DNA from: DATFTE01 sp963802575 | GTDB lineage: Bacteria > Acidobacteriota > Terriglobia > Terriglobales > Acidobacteriaceae | Reading direction: 5' to 3' | DNA: 64,000 nt | Assembly (NCBI GenBank): GCA_963802575.1 | Contig: CAWDJF010000006.1 | Span: 620,001 to 684,000, forward strand | Part shown: piece by piece, positions 27,619-36,398 of the stretch | Position numbering within the stretch: position 1 is the first letter of the stretch | Layout of the letters: each line of letters begins with the position of its first letter | Position numbers and translations under genes: made by a program | Notes under the pieces: generated by a model | The model's input: the letters and a program-made list of their open reading frames with translations, nothing else | Databases searched by the model: none | What the model was told of the DNA's origin: nothing

Positions 27619-28743
27619 ATGAATATTGACGATCTGCTGCGTATCGCCATGGAGCGCCGTAGTTCCGACTTGCACCTGAAAGTGGGAAACTATCCGCATC
27701 TACGCATCGATGGCGAACTGGTTCCGCTCACCGACCAGCCCCGTATCAGCGCCGAAGACATGCTCACCATGGCGTTCAGCATGATGTCGGCACGGCAAAA
27801 ACAGAAATTCAAGGAGACCACGGAAATCGATATGGCCTACGGCGTCGCCGGATTGGGCCGCTTCCGTGTGAACGTTTTCCAGCAGCGCGGACAAGTGGGA
27901 CTCGTCCTTCGCGTCATTCCCACCAAGATTCGGGCGCTCGACGAACTCTATCTACCCAAAGTGGTTGAGCAGATTTGCGACATGCCTCGCGGCCTGATCC
28001 TGGTTACGGGCGTCACCGGATCCGGCAAGTCCACCACGCTCGCCGCGATGGTCGACCGCATCAATTCAACCCGCGCCGAGCACATCATCACCATCGAAGA
28101 CCCGATCGAATTCCTGCATCGCGACAAGAAAGGCTACGTCAACCAGCGCGAAGTCGAAGTCGATACGCCTTCGTTCGGAGCCGCCTTACGCGCTTCTCTC
28201 CGTCAGGATCCCGACGTCATCCTGGTCGGCGAAATGCGCGATCTTGAAACCATCGGCACCGCGCTGCACGCAGCCGAAACCGGGCACATGGTGTTCTCCA
28301 CGTTGCACACCCTGGACGCGGTCGAAACCATCAACCGTATTATCGCGATCTTCCCTCCGCCCGAGCAGAAGCAGATTCGTTTGCAGTTGGCTGCAGTTCT
28401 GCGCGCAGTCGTCAGCCAGCGTCTGGTCAAACGCTGCGACGGTGACGGACGCGTCCCCGCCGTCGAAGTCATGATCAACACCGCCTACATCCGTGAGTGC
28501 GTGCTGGTGCCGGAAAAAACTCGCGCCATCCGCGACGCCATCTCCGCGGGAACTTCGCAATACGGCATGCAGACCTTCGATCAGTCGCTCTGGGATCTTT
28601 TCCAGGCCGGGCTGATCAACTACGAAACCGCTCTCGAAAACGCTTCCAACGCCGACGACTTCAAGCTGCGTATGCAAGGCATCTCGTCGACCAGCGACAT
28701 CTCGCGGAACGCCATGCAACAACAAGGCTTCGGCGGACGCTAA
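27619..28743 (+). CDS. pilT: Type IV pilus retraction ATPase PilT
   Basis: 374 residues from the ATG at 27619 (GGGGGA upstream); the longer frame from 27568 adds a tail no PilT has. PilT powers pilus retraction for twitching motility, DNA uptake and surface sensing. Features: N-terminal PAS-like region (RRSSDLHLKVGNYPHLRIDGEL), Walker A GVTGSGKSTT, Asp box and IEDPIEFLH, Walker B DPDVILVGEMRDLET, the His box AAETGHMVFSTLHT and the PilT-specific C-terminal AIRDAISAGTSQYGMQTFDQSLW (close to the AIRNLIREGK motif). No pilin or assembly genes are adjacent. Confidence 0.95.
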   Translation: MNIDDLLRIAMERRSSDLHLKVGNYPHLRIDGELVPLTDQPRISAEDMLTMAFSMMSARQKQKFKETTEIDMAYGVAGLGRFRVNVFQQRGQVGLVLRVIPTKIRALDELYLPKVVEQICDMPRGLILVTGVTGSGKSTTLAAMVDRINSTRAEHIITIEDPIEFLHRDKKGYVNQREVEVDTPSFGAALRASLRQDPDVILVGEMRDLETIGTALHAAETGHMVFSTLHTLDAVETINRIIAIFPPPEQKQIRLQLAAVLRAVVSQRLVKRCDGDGRVPAVEVMINTAYIRECVLVPEKTRAIRDAISAGTSQYGMQTFDQSLWDLFQAGLINYETALENASNADDFKLRMQGISSTSDISRNAMQQQGFGGR

Positions 28744-28762
28744 GAATTTTGCCCCCTAGCTT

Positions 28763-28788
28763 GGGCGCGCCAAGGCGCGCCCTTTTTT
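28763..28788 (+). terminator. Rho-independent terminator of pilT
   Basis: Eight-bp hairpin with arms GGGCGCGC and GCGCGCCC and loop CAAG, followed by six T residues, 20 bases after the pilT stop codon. Confidence 0.92.
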
Positions 28789-28797
28789 CTTGCTCAT

Positions 28798-28838
28798 GTA
28801 GGGCGGGCGCCCTCGCCCGCCAGTCCCGTAGCGACGAC
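28798..28838 (+). repeat. REP-like element (family B)
   Basis: Core GGGCGGGCGCCCTCGCCCGC followed by a second small hairpin, GTCCCGTAGCGAC. Same family as copies at 50956 and 56368 and the inverted pair at 18454/18579. Confidence 0.75.
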
Positions 28839-28855
28839 GGCCAGCGAACGCTTCG

Positions 28856-28916
28856 TATCAGGGCATCGCTTCAGCGATGCCGTTTACTGACGACAACCGA
28901 CCGCCTTTAGGCGCTG
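28856..28916 (+). repeat. Two-hairpin intergenic repeat (family A), variant
   Basis: First hairpin GGCATCGC-TTCA-GCGATGCC, second CGCCTTTAGGCG. Stems differ from other copies but pairing and loops are kept. Confidence 0.65.
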
Positions 28917-28980
28917 CGCAGGTAGCCATACCCTGTTTCGCGGCACTGCAATTTCCCCGCAATTGCGGTAACGTTGCCTT

Positions 28981-29517
28981 ATGTCCTTCGGCCGCCCGCG
29001 CAAACTCGACACCGAAGAAGAGCTTTACGCCTACGCCATCGGCGCGCTCGGCCGCCGCATGCGCTCGGTAGCGGAACTGAAGCGCCTCATGCGCCCGCGC
29101 GTCGAAGTCGAGACCGAATACGGACAAACGCTCATCGAACTGGTTATCCGAAAGCTGAAAGATCAGGGATACCTGAACGACGCCAAGTACGCCGCGGCCT
29201 ATACCTCCATCCGTCGCGACAACGAAAAGTTCGGACGCATGCGCGTCGTCACCGATCTGAAGGTAAAAGGAGTCCACGGCGAGGTGATCGAAAAGGCCGT
29301 GGAATCGTTCTATGACGAGGTAAGCGAAGAAAAGCAGGCGCGTGACTTCTTGCACCGCAAGCGTCTGCAAAAACCAAAAGATCAGAAACAGGCCGCGCGA
29401 ATTTACCGCCAGCTCACCCGCGCCGGATTCGGCTCGAAAACAATCTTCAAGATCCTCAAGAAATGGGATGTCGACGACGAGATGCTCACCGCTCTCGAGG
29501 GCGAGACCGCCGAATAA
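28981..29517 (+). CDS. recX: Regulatory protein RecX
   Basis: 178 residues, cytoplasmic. RecX binds inside RecA filaments and limits recombination. The sequence shows the three-helix tandem repeats of the family: YAYAIGALGRRMRSVAELKR, then VIRKLKDQGYLNDAKYAAAY, and AARIYRQLTRAGFGSKTIFK followed by LKKW. The motif RRMRSVAELKRLM matches the conserved first repeat. recA is not in the window. The stop codon directly abuts the stop of the convergent exported protein gene. Confidence 0.88.
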   Translation: MSFGRPRKLDTEEELYAYAIGALGRRMRSVAELKRLMRPRVEVETEYGQTLIELVIRKLKDQGYLNDAKYAAAYTSIRRDNEKFGRMRVVTDLKVKGVHGEVIEKAVESFYDEVSEEKQARDFLHRKRLQKPKDQKQAARIYRQLTRAGFGSKTIFKILKKWDVDDEMLTALEGETAE

Positions 29518-31770
29518 CTACTTCGCCCGGATCACGACCTTCGCCGAATTCATGTTGTCATTGCGGTCCATCGCCCGCACCACCACCACATGCTCGACTG
29601 CACCCGATAGCCCAGCTGCTGACGTGTTCTGCGGCGTGGGAATCGGAGCCAGAAAATCGTAGGACTCGGTCTTCGAATCCGAAAGCTGTCCCACTGGCTC
29701 GACAAACTGCCAGTCGCCCGCATCAATCGAAAACTCCGCGCGCTTGACTGCTGAGAAGCCGCTTACGGCCTGAAACCGGATGCGAATCTTGCCGCTTTCA
29801 ATCGCCGCGCTCAAATTCTGAATCTGCGGCGGAGTCGTGTTGACCTCAAATCTCTGGCTCTCTTTCTCAGCCGTGAGCGCCTGTCCGGGAGAGTGCGACG
29901 GCGCATCCGACGCCACCACCTTCACCGTGTATCCGCCATCCGGCACCAATGACGCGTCAAACGAATAGAACTTGTCGGTCAGCTGATCTTTCAACAACAG
30001 CCAGCGGCCTTCGCCGTCGCCGCGGTAAAAGACGGAGTACACCATCTGATCGTCGTTGTCGTCGTGCACGCTCCACTTCACCCCGATCGAATCCCGATCG
30101 CGGGTGGTCGGCGGCGGACTGTCGAAGTGCTGCGTGACAGTTCCCGGAGGCGTCATGGTATCCAGCGATTTCGGCAGCGATTGGTAGCGGACTCCAACCT
30201 GCACCGAAACATCGTCAAAGTCGGGCGCAACATTCTTCGGAAGATAATTCAACAGAACCGATTCCAGGCGCGGCGCAGTCGGGCCAGCGTGCAAGACAGC
30301 CCTCCACTGCACAAAACGCGCGGGAGGAATGCTGGCCTGCGCGTCTTTCTGCAAATCAACTTTCTTCCACGCGCTCCAGTTGCGGTCAGGATTGTCGACA
30401 TTCCCGCTGCGCGCGAATAACTCGACATTGCCCACCCCGCGGAATTCCGCGCGTCCCCAGCGCGAAAAAATGTGCGCATCGAAAACGTCGCTCTCGTACG
30501 TTCCTTCCGACTCAGGGCTCGCGCCCAGCAAGAAAACCTTGCCCAGATTGCTGGTCGAAGCGTACAGCCCTCCACCCGGCGCTTTGGCGAACGCCGTCAC
30601 CTGGCTGGCGCTGGCCTTCAGCAGGTCCGAAAACTGATCTTCGCCGTCGATCTCGAAGATGTGCCCGCGATTGCCGGTCCCCGCCAGCAGATGTCCGCGA
30701 TCATCGAACGCGAGCGCGTAGACCAGGTCTTCGCGCGAGGTCCAAATGCGGTCAGGTGAACCGTCCGGCGCAATGCGATAAATCTCCGAGCCCCCACTCG
30801 CGCCCACGCCGGGACCAGGAAAACCACCAATCCCCCCTCCACTGATCGGCGTGACATTGGTGATGACAACTCCCGTCTGTCCCGCTGCCGGACTCGGTGT
30901 TGGCGTAGGAGACGGCGTCACCGGCATGATCGGCGCCGGTGCTCCCGTACGCTTCTCCCCAACTCCCGCCGCATAAATATTCCCCGCAGCATCAATCGCC
31001 AGCGCGGTGATCTCTTTCTTGGGAGCGCTGTAAAGAACAAATCCTTCCCCGCTCGGCGAAATGCGGTACACCAATCCACTGCCGTCAGAGCCTGCGATTA
31101 CATTTCCCTTGGGATCGATAGCCAGCGTTCGAATGTGCGTTTCATCGCTCTTGAAAAATACCGAGTGCTGTCCGTTTGGAGTGACCCGGTAAATCTCGCC
31201 TTTGTCTCCGGTCGCCACATAGAGATTGCCTGTGTCATCAAGCGCGAGATCCCAGATGTATTTCGTTCCCGGATCGAAGTAGACCGAGGCACTCCACTGC
31301 GAGGAACCCGGCTTCGCATTCTTCGCGTCCGCGCCACTGGGCCGCTCAATGCGATAAACCTTCCCATCCGGCGTTGTCGCCGCATACAAGACGCCGCTTC
31401 TGCTCATCACCAGCGCCTGGACCTGCAACTCTTGCGGCTCGAAGATCGGCGTCGACTTGCCGTCCGGCGTAATCATGTATACGCGCGCAGGCGAACCCGC
31501 CCCGGCAAACAGATTTCCCGACCCGTCGGCCGCGATCGTCCAGATATAGGTCGACGGCGTCGTTGCCAGAGCCTTGAACGAAGGGGCCAGTTCCAAACCG
31601 CCAGCGCTGCGAATGGCCACGCCCTTGGCCGTTCCCTTGGCCAGGTCTTCAAACTTTGATTGTTCCCAGGTGCGGGTGCCTTCGGCGAACGTCAGGCTGG
31701 AAAAAAGAAAGAGTGAGGTCAGCAAAATAAAGAGTTTCCGTGCACAAATCGGCAAGTTCGAACCTCGCAA
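29518..31770 (-). CDS. Exported beta-propeller-like protein
   Basis: 750 residues with a signal peptide (RKLFILLTSLFLFSSLTFA). Residues of about 40-450 carry repeated blades with phrases such as IAADGSGNLFAGAGSPARVY, ALDDTGNLYVATGDKGEIYR, IDPKGNVIAGSDGSGLVYR and AFDDRGHLLAGTGNRGHIFE. These are typical of NHL/SMP-30-type or WD-like propellers. A Pro/Thr/Gly-rich insertion (PVTPSPTPTPSPA) interrupts the blades. The C-terminal 250 residues look like fibronectin-like or Ig-like beta domains (DGGYTVKVVASDAPSHSPGQ, TTPPQIQNLSAAIESGKIRI). Probably surface or periplasmic, binding or enzymatic; the function is unknown. Confidence 0.75.
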   Translation of the reverse strand: MRGSNLPICARKLFILLTSLFLFSSLTFAEGTRTWEQSKFEDLAKGTAKGVAIRSAGGLELAPSFKALATTPSTYIWTIAADGSGNLFAGAGSPARVYMITPDGKSTPIFEPQELQVQALVMSRSGVLYAATTPDGKVYRIERPSGADAKNAKPGSSQWSASVYFDPGTKYIWDLALDDTGNLYVATGDKGEIYRVTPNGQHSVFFKSDETHIRTLAIDPKGNVIAGSDGSGLVYRISPSGEGFVLYSAPKKEITALAIDAAGNIYAAGVGEKRTGAPAPIMPVTPSPTPTPSPAAGQTGVVITNVTPISGGGIGGFPGPGVGASGGSEIYRIAPDGSPDRIWTSREDLVYALAFDDRGHLLAGTGNRGHIFEIDGEDQFSDLLKASASQVTAFAKAPGGGLYASTSNLGKVFLLGASPESEGTYESDVFDAHIFSRWGRAEFRGVGNVELFARSGNVDNPDRNWSAWKKVDLQKDAQASIPPARFVQWRAVLHAGPTAPRLESVLLNYLPKNVAPDFDDVSVQVGVRYQSLPKSLDTMTPPGTVTQHFDSPPPTTRDRDSIGVKWSVHDDNDDQMVYSVFYRGDGEGRWLLLKDQLTDKFYSFDASLVPDGGYTVKVVASDAPSHSPGQALTAEKESQRFEVNTTPPQIQNLSAAIESGKIRIRFQAVSGFSAVKRAEFSIDAGDWQFVEPVGQLSDSKTESYDFLAPIPTPQNTSAAGLSGAVEHVVVVRAMDRNDNMNSAKVVIRAK

Positions 31771-31861
31771 GGCAAAGTTTCAGCGGAAAAATCAGGGTAT
31801 CACGGGGAGGTAACCGCAAGCAGCGTGTGAGCAAAACATTGAAGACTTACGTCATCGATCC

Positions 31862-31927
31862 GGGAAGGGCACGACTTTTAGTCGTGCCGCTAGCGTCCTG
31901 GAATCGATGCGCTTTAGCGCCTGAGGG
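31862..31927 (+). repeat. Two-hairpin intergenic repeat (family A)
   Basis: First hairpin GGCACGAC-TTTTA-GTCGTGCC, second GCGCTTTAGCGC then CTGAGG. Between the propeller gene and the S55 peptidase gene. Confidence 0.75.
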
Positions 31928-31936
31928 CCGCCCACG

Positions 31937-33724
31937 TCACTTAATATTGATCGTCAGCACCTGCGCGCCCGACACCACGTAATCCAGCGGTCCCGTTGCC
32001 GACTCGCCCACCGACGACTCGCCCAGCACCACCATATCTTGCGTGCCGCGCATCCCTTCCATCACGTTCATGACGGAAAACGGCAACGTCGGCATCACCT
32101 TGTCGGCCACCATTGCTTCCGGATCGGCTTCGAGCAGCGACACATAAACCCGATTGCTGGCGTGCTGCTTATTCAGCCATGCTACGGTCGACGCCAGGTC
32201 CAGCTTGCGTCCCAACGTTGGAGCTGCGCGTCGCGTGCGATCGAGCGTATCTCCGTCGCTCACCAGGATTCGCAGCGGCCCGCGCGAGGTTGAAGTCGGA
32301 ATGCGCACCGCAATCTGCTGCACAATGCTGTCCCCGCGATAAGGACGCAGCACCGTCTCAATCGTTATCTCGTCCCCCGGCCGCGCTTCCGTCACATCGG
32401 TGCGCGCCGTCTCCAGCCGCGCCCAACGCCGGTCGCGCGAAATCTGGAAATCCAACTGCACCCCGCGCACATCGGGAACGTTATAAGGGTTGTCGTAAAT
32501 CCGCGTGAAGCGCTCGCCCACCGCCACGGCCGCCAGCACTGCCGCAGGCTGCCCGCCATCGGCCGCCGCGAACATGTTCTGCACTTTCACTTCCGGATAC
32601 CCGTTAAGGCTGATATCCCCGTTCATCCGGTAAGTGATCTCTTCGCCGTACTCGTTCACGCCGTGCAGCGCGTTGAACACCGTCGCCATCATCGCCACCG
32701 GGCTGAGCTTCGGGTTGTTCAGCACTTCGTAGTGAAACTGTTTCGTGGTCGGTCCGCCGCGAATCGTCAGCGTCACCGGAATCATATCCGGCGTCTTGCC
32801 GAATTCGCCCATGATGCCCGTATGCCGATCCTGCACGAACGCACCCACCGGCTCAGTGGCATTCACAATCTTGAAAGCATTCAGGGGCGAGGCCAGTGTG
32901 GCCACCACTTCCGCCTTGGTCATCGGCAGATCGATTGCGCCAAACTGCATCAGCGGATGCCCGCACGCCAGCAAATGCGTCGCATCCATGTAAGTCACCG
33001 TGCAGGTCGCGGCGATATCCATGTCTCCGCGCACCAATACCGCGCTGACCGCCGATCCCGGCTCCAGCGGCTCCGGCTGCTTCACGTCGCTCACCGAGCC
33101 CACGCCCATCACGGGAGTTATTCCCGCCGCCGCGAACTGCGACGCAAACATCCGCACCGAATCTTCCGAGAATCCGCTGAACACCAGCGGCGTCTCAATC
33201 GGCTTCAGATAATTCGAAAAGTTCTGTATCGGATCTGCAGACACTCCCGGCCCAGACGTCTTGGCATTGGTGATGACAGCTCCATTCGCCGAAGCAGAAT
33301 CGCCCGCAGGACTCTTATCCAGCGCATTGATCTCGAGCATCTCACCGATCGGAGTCACTCCCGCAATCGGCTCCTTCGAAAATTCGCCAATGCGGAACGC
33401 CAGCGCTCCCGCCAGTTTCCCATCGAAATAAACCGGACTACCGCTCATGCCCGCGACCACGCCGGTGTACTCAGGCTTGGGCCCGGTCAAGCGGATCAGA
33501 ATCACGTCTCCCTTGGGTCCGTTGGTATTCTTCAAAACTCCCAGAACTTCCAGATCCATGGCCTCAGGCTTGGTCCCCTGGAACACCGTGTAAGCCACGC
33601 CCTTCATTCCGGCGTGGATCTGGCTCAACGGAATCGTTTCCGTCGGCTTGCTGGTCTGAGCGAAAATCGCAAGGGGGAACAGGGAAAGCACTAGGGAAAT
33701 ACAGGCGAAGAGGGTACGTCTCAT
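31937..33724 (-). CDS. SpoIVB peptidase S55 domain protein
   Basis: 595 residues, exported (signal peptide MRRTLFACISLVLSLFPLAIFA). The N-terminal half is the S55 serine peptidase fold known from the sporulation protease SpoIVB. The motif GMSGSPVYFDGKLAGALAFRIG holds the likely catalytic serine, and AYTVFQGTKPEAMDLEVLGVL is the typical opening. A likely catalytic histidine lies in THLLACGHPLMQFG. The C-terminal half (about 380-595) is beta-rich and unassigned. This organism shows no sign of sporulation, so it probably acts in envelope signalling or protein processing. The family is common in Acidobacteriota. Confidence 0.87.
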   Translation of the reverse strand: MRRTLFACISLVLSLFPLAIFAQTSKPTETIPLSQIHAGMKGVAYTVFQGTKPEAMDLEVLGVLKNTNGPKGDVILIRLTGPKPEYTGVVAGMSGSPVYFDGKLAGALAFRIGEFSKEPIAGVTPIGEMLEINALDKSPAGDSASANGAVITNAKTSGPGVSADPIQNFSNYLKPIETPLVFSGFSEDSVRMFASQFAAAGITPVMGVGSVSDVKQPEPLEPGSAVSAVLVRGDMDIAATCTVTYMDATHLLACGHPLMQFGAIDLPMTKAEVVATLASPLNAFKIVNATEPVGAFVQDRHTGIMGEFGKTPDMIPVTLTIRGGPTTKQFHYEVLNNPKLSPVAMMATVFNALHGVNEYGEEITYRMNGDISLNGYPEVKVQNMFAAADGGQPAAVLAAVAVGERFTRIYDNPYNVPDVRGVQLDFQISRDRRWARLETARTDVTEARPGDEITIETVLRPYRGDSIVQQIAVRIPTSTSRGPLRILVSDGDTLDRTRRAAPTLGRKLDLASTVAWLNKQHASNRVYVSLLEADPEAMVADKVMPTLPFSVMNVMEGMRGTQDMVVLGESSVGESATGPLDYVVSGAQVLTINIK

Positions 33725-33877
33725 GTTTCATCCCGGCAGGTCAACCCACGACCCACCTAAAGTCTGCACTCCGCGAGGTATCTCCCGGGTTGCCGGGACA
33801 GAGGAGGGTTTGCGGCTAAACATCCCAATCGCGAAGCCTTGCGTCTATACTAGCACAGGGTTCTTCGGCGAGGTTCC

Positions 33878-35071
33878 ATGTTTTCCATTCACTTTTCGCA
33901 TCGTTCTCATCGGTTCCGCACCTGCCTGAAAGTTGTGGCGCTGCTCGTGTTGTCCTTGGAAGTCCTTGTCTGGCAAGCCTTTCCGGCGGCCGCGCAAGAT
34001 TCGCAGAAGCAAGAGACTCCGCCTGAGGCCGGTGGCCCACAAAGCGACACCGGACCCTACGCCATCCCCAAGAAGAAAGACGAGCCGCCTCCGCCGCCTC
34101 CGCCCGAGAAGCCGAAAAAGATCGAGAATATGCCTGACTACTCGATCAAAGTCGACGTGCCTCTAGTCACGGTTCCTGTCTCTGTGACCACCAAAGACGG
34201 ACAGTTCATTCCCAACCTCGCCGAGCAGAATTTCCGTGTCTCGGAAGACGGCGTCCCGCAAATCGTCACCGGTTTTGAGAAGACGCCCGCCCCCATCACT
34301 GCCGTTCTGCTCGTGGAGTTCGCGGCCACCAATTACACCTTCATGTACGAAGCCTGGCAGGCCTCCGCGGTCTTCGCCACGCAGCTGCAGAAAGAAGATT
34401 GGGTCGCGGTCATCTCCTATGACATGAAGCCCCACATCCTCACCGACTTCACTCAGGACAAACGCGAAGTCGCCGCTGCGGTCAACACACTGCGCATCCC
34501 CGGCTTCGCCGAGACCAATCTGTTCGACGCGCTCTACGACACACTCGATCGCGTCGACCGCATCGAAGGCCGCAAGTTCGTCATCCTGGTCACCACCGGG
34601 GTCGACACCTTCAGCAGACTCAACCTTGATCAGGCGATGAAGAAGATCCGCGCCACCAAAGACGTCACCATCTTCCCCATCAGCGTCGGATTCGCGGTTA
34701 GAAACTATTACGAGTCTCACGGGGGCGCGGCGCCCCATGGAGCCGGCATTCCGGTCAATAACATGGATTACCTTCAGGCCGACAACGAGATGAATACCTT
34801 CGCCAAGATGACCGGAGGGCGAGCGTACTTCCCCCGCTTCGACGCCGAGCTACCCGAGATATTCCACCAGATCATCGGCGACATCCGCAATCAATACGTG
34901 CTGACCTATCATCCGACGAACCCCAAGCTCGACGGCTCCTATCGCAAACTGAAGGTGGAAGTAGTCGCCCCCGACGGAGGCCCACTCAAGATGCGCGACC
35001 AGAAGGGCAAAGACGTGAAGTACCTGGTCGTAGCCCGCGAAGGCTACACCGCGAAGCACACGGTGGACTAA
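33878..35071 (+). CDS. Exported VWFA-related domain protein with degenerate metal site
   Basis: 397 residues with a signal peptide ending around FPAAAQD, a Pro/Lys-rich linker (PPPPPPEKPKK) and a VWFA-like domain. The strand KVDVPLVTVPVSVTTKDGQF and the phrase RVSEDGVPQIVTGFEK match the acidobacterial family, as does the end IRNQYVLTYHPTNPKLDGSY. The MIDAS motif is not kept: the DxSxS position reads EFAAT in LLVEFAATNYTF and the later motif reads TTGVDT. An aspartate in NLFDALYDTLDRV remains. So this one, like the gene at 14203, has probably lost metal-dependent ligand binding. The ATG follows CGAGG at a normal distance. Confidence 0.83.
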   Translation: MFSIHFSHRSHRFRTCLKVVALLVLSLEVLVWQAFPAAAQDSQKQETPPEAGGPQSDTGPYAIPKKKDEPPPPPPPEKPKKIENMPDYSIKVDVPLVTVPVSVTTKDGQFIPNLAEQNFRVSEDGVPQIVTGFEKTPAPITAVLLVEFAATNYTFMYEAWQASAVFATQLQKEDWVAVISYDMKPHILTDFTQDKREVAAAVNTLRIPGFAETNLFDALYDTLDRVDRIEGRKFVILVTTGVDTFSRLNLDQAMKKIRATKDVTIFPISVGFAVRNYYESHGGAAPHGAGIPVNNMDYLQADNEMNTFAKMTGGRAYFPRFDAELPEIFHQIIGDIRNQYVLTYHPTNPKLDGSYRKLKVEVVAPDGGPLKMRDQKGKDVKYLVVAREGYTAKHTVD

Positions 35072-35072
35072 A

Positions 35073-35104
35073 CCAGTACCCAGTACCTAGTACCGAGTAC
35101 CCAG
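35073..35104 (+). repeat. Heptamer array, unit CNAGTAC
   Basis: Four full 7-nt units (CCAGTAC twice, CTAGTAC, CGAGTAC) and a partial fifth, filling the gap up to the base before the ATG of the four-helix-bundle gene. Inverted relative to the array at 35470. Confidence 0.75.
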
Positions 35105-35467
35105 ATGGCCCAACACTTCAAGGATCTCGTGGTGTGGCAGAAGGCCATGGATCTTGTCTTGGAAGTGTACAAGGCCACGGATGGTTTTCCGAAGCGGGAA
35201 GTCTATAGCCTGAGCGATCAGATCCGCCGCGCGGCCGTTTCGATTCCCAGCAATATCGCGGAAGGGCAAGCTCACTTCAACAAGCGCGAATTCCTGCATT
35301 TCTTGCGTCACGCAGCGGGCTCGCTGGCCGAACTCGAAACCCAATTGCTGCTGGCTCAGAGGCTAACCTACCTCCCCGATGCTCAATCCACAGATTCGCA
35401 AAACGCCGTCCACGAAGTCGGCCGCATCATGAACGGCCTAATCAATTCCCTAAACTCTGAACTTTGA
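35105..35467 (+). CDS. Four-helix-bundle protein (23S rRNA intervening-sequence type)
   Basis: 120 residues, helical, with the family phrases FKDLVVWQKAMDLVLEVYK, FPKREVYSLSDQIRRAAVSI and PSNIAEGQAHFNKREFLHFL. Proteins of this family were first met as products of insertions in 23S rRNA genes; here the gene stands alone. The role is unknown, possibly nucleic-acid or complex binding. There is no recognisable ribosome-binding site, because the bases before the ATG belong to a heptamer repeat array. A matching inverted array begins two bases after the stop codon. Confidence 0.88.
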   Translation: MAQHFKDLVVWQKAMDLVLEVYKATDGFPKREVYSLSDQIRRAAVSIPSNIAEGQAHFNKREFLHFLRHAAGSLAELETQLLLAQRLTYLPDAQSTDSQNAVHEVGRIMNGLINSLNSEL

Positions 35468-35469
35468 CT

Positions 35470-35521
35470 GTGGGTACTGGCTTGTAGGTACTGGCTACCG
35501 GGTACTGGCTACTGGGTACTG
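35470..35521 (+). repeat. Heptamer array, unit CTGGSTA
   Basis: Seven consecutive 7-nt units (GTGGGTA, CTGGCTT, GTAGGTA, CTGGCTA and so on) with a secondary 14-nt period, filling the whole gap to the ZIP transporter stop. Confidence 0.75.
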
Positions 35522-35524
35522 CTC

Positions 35525-36256
35525 TCAATGCACATGCGCCACCCGATCCAACAAAAACAACATCCCAACACCTAAAAAAACTACCAACGCCATCGCCACT
35601 CCGGGCTCATGATTCACTTCCGGAATTAGATCCGACGCCGCGACATAAATCGTGACTCCCGCCGCCAGCGGCAATCCATAACTCACCTGATGCCGAAACA
35701 GCGCCATCGTCAGCACTCCCGCCAACGTCGCGATCCCTAACAGCACCGACGCCCCCCAGGCGATCTTGCGGCTCTGCCCGGCTGCCAGCATCACGGATGC
35801 GATCGTGAATCCCTCGGGAATCTTATGCAGAAACACTGCGAGAAAAATAATCCATCCGAGCCAATTAGAAACGATAAATCCCGACGCAATCGCAATCCCG
35901 TCGAAAAACGTGTGGATGATCAACCCGATCAGAATCGAATAAGTCCGGTGATGATGAACGAACGCATCCGCATGCGTCTCTTCGCCGAAATGAAAATGCG
36001 GGGTGACGGTGTGCTCAAAGAAATGAATGATGAGATAACCGACCAGAACCAGAAACGGCGCATTCTTCCCGCTCAACGCAAGACTCGCAGGGAAAACTTC
36101 CACAATCGCGGTAGCGAGCATGAACCCCGCCCCAAGCGCGACAAAATATTTGAGGTAGGAACGCTCCCAGCGCCTCTGAACAATAATCGCGCCGCCAAAA
36201 ATATTGGCCGCCGCCGCGCTCAGGCCCAGCAAAATGCTGAGAAGAATGGGATGCAT
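35525..36256 (-). CDS. ZIP family metal transporter
   Basis: 243 residues, about eight membrane segments. ZIP proteins move zinc, iron or other divalent metals into the cytoplasm. The metal-binding helices are clear: HTFFDGIAIASGF (helix IV) and HKIPEGFTIASV (helix V). A histidine-rich loop (HTVTPHFHFGEETHADAFVHHH) between helices III and IV is typical for metal sensing. Substrate specificity cannot be read from sequence. It is the last unit before a heptamer array on each side; no metal-regulator site was recognised. Confidence 0.92.
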   Translation of the reverse strand: MHPILLSILLGLSAAAANIFGGAIIVQRRWERSYLKYFVALGAGFMLATAIVEVFPASLALSGKNAPFLVLVGYLIIHFFEHTVTPHFHFGEETHADAFVHHHRTYSILIGLIIHTFFDGIAIASGFIVSNWLGWIIFLAVFLHKIPEGFTIASVMLAAGQSRKIAWGASVLLGIATLAGVLTMALFRHQVSYGLPLAAGVTIYVAASDLIPEVNHEPGVAMALVVFLGVGMLFLLDRVAHVH

Positions 36257-36260
36257 TTTT

Positions 36261-36281
36261 TAGTACCTAGTACTCAGCACC
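36261..36281 (+). repeat. Heptamer array, unit TAGTACY
   Basis: Three 7-nt units (TAGTACC, TAGTACT, CAGCACC) just upstream of the ZIP transporter start. Confidence 0.5.
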
Positions 36282-36363
36282 TTGAAAAGAAAACTGCAAA
36301 TCGATGTGGATGCTGATCGAGCCTACAAGGTTTAAACACCATGCGTCCAGCAAGCCTGGTTTT

Positions 36364-36398
36364 ACCGGGTACCGGGTACTGACTACTGGGTACTGACT
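36364..36398 (+). repeat. Heptamer array, unit ACYGGGT/ACTGACT
   Basis: Five 7-nt units running into the stop codon of ychF (36397-36399 on the other strand). Confidence 0.7.

Noticed and set aside
35073..35521. Insertion sequence around the four-helix-bundle gene
   Set aside because: No transposase, no terminal inverted repeats of IS type and no target duplication visible; kept only as a finding about inverted heptamer arrays.
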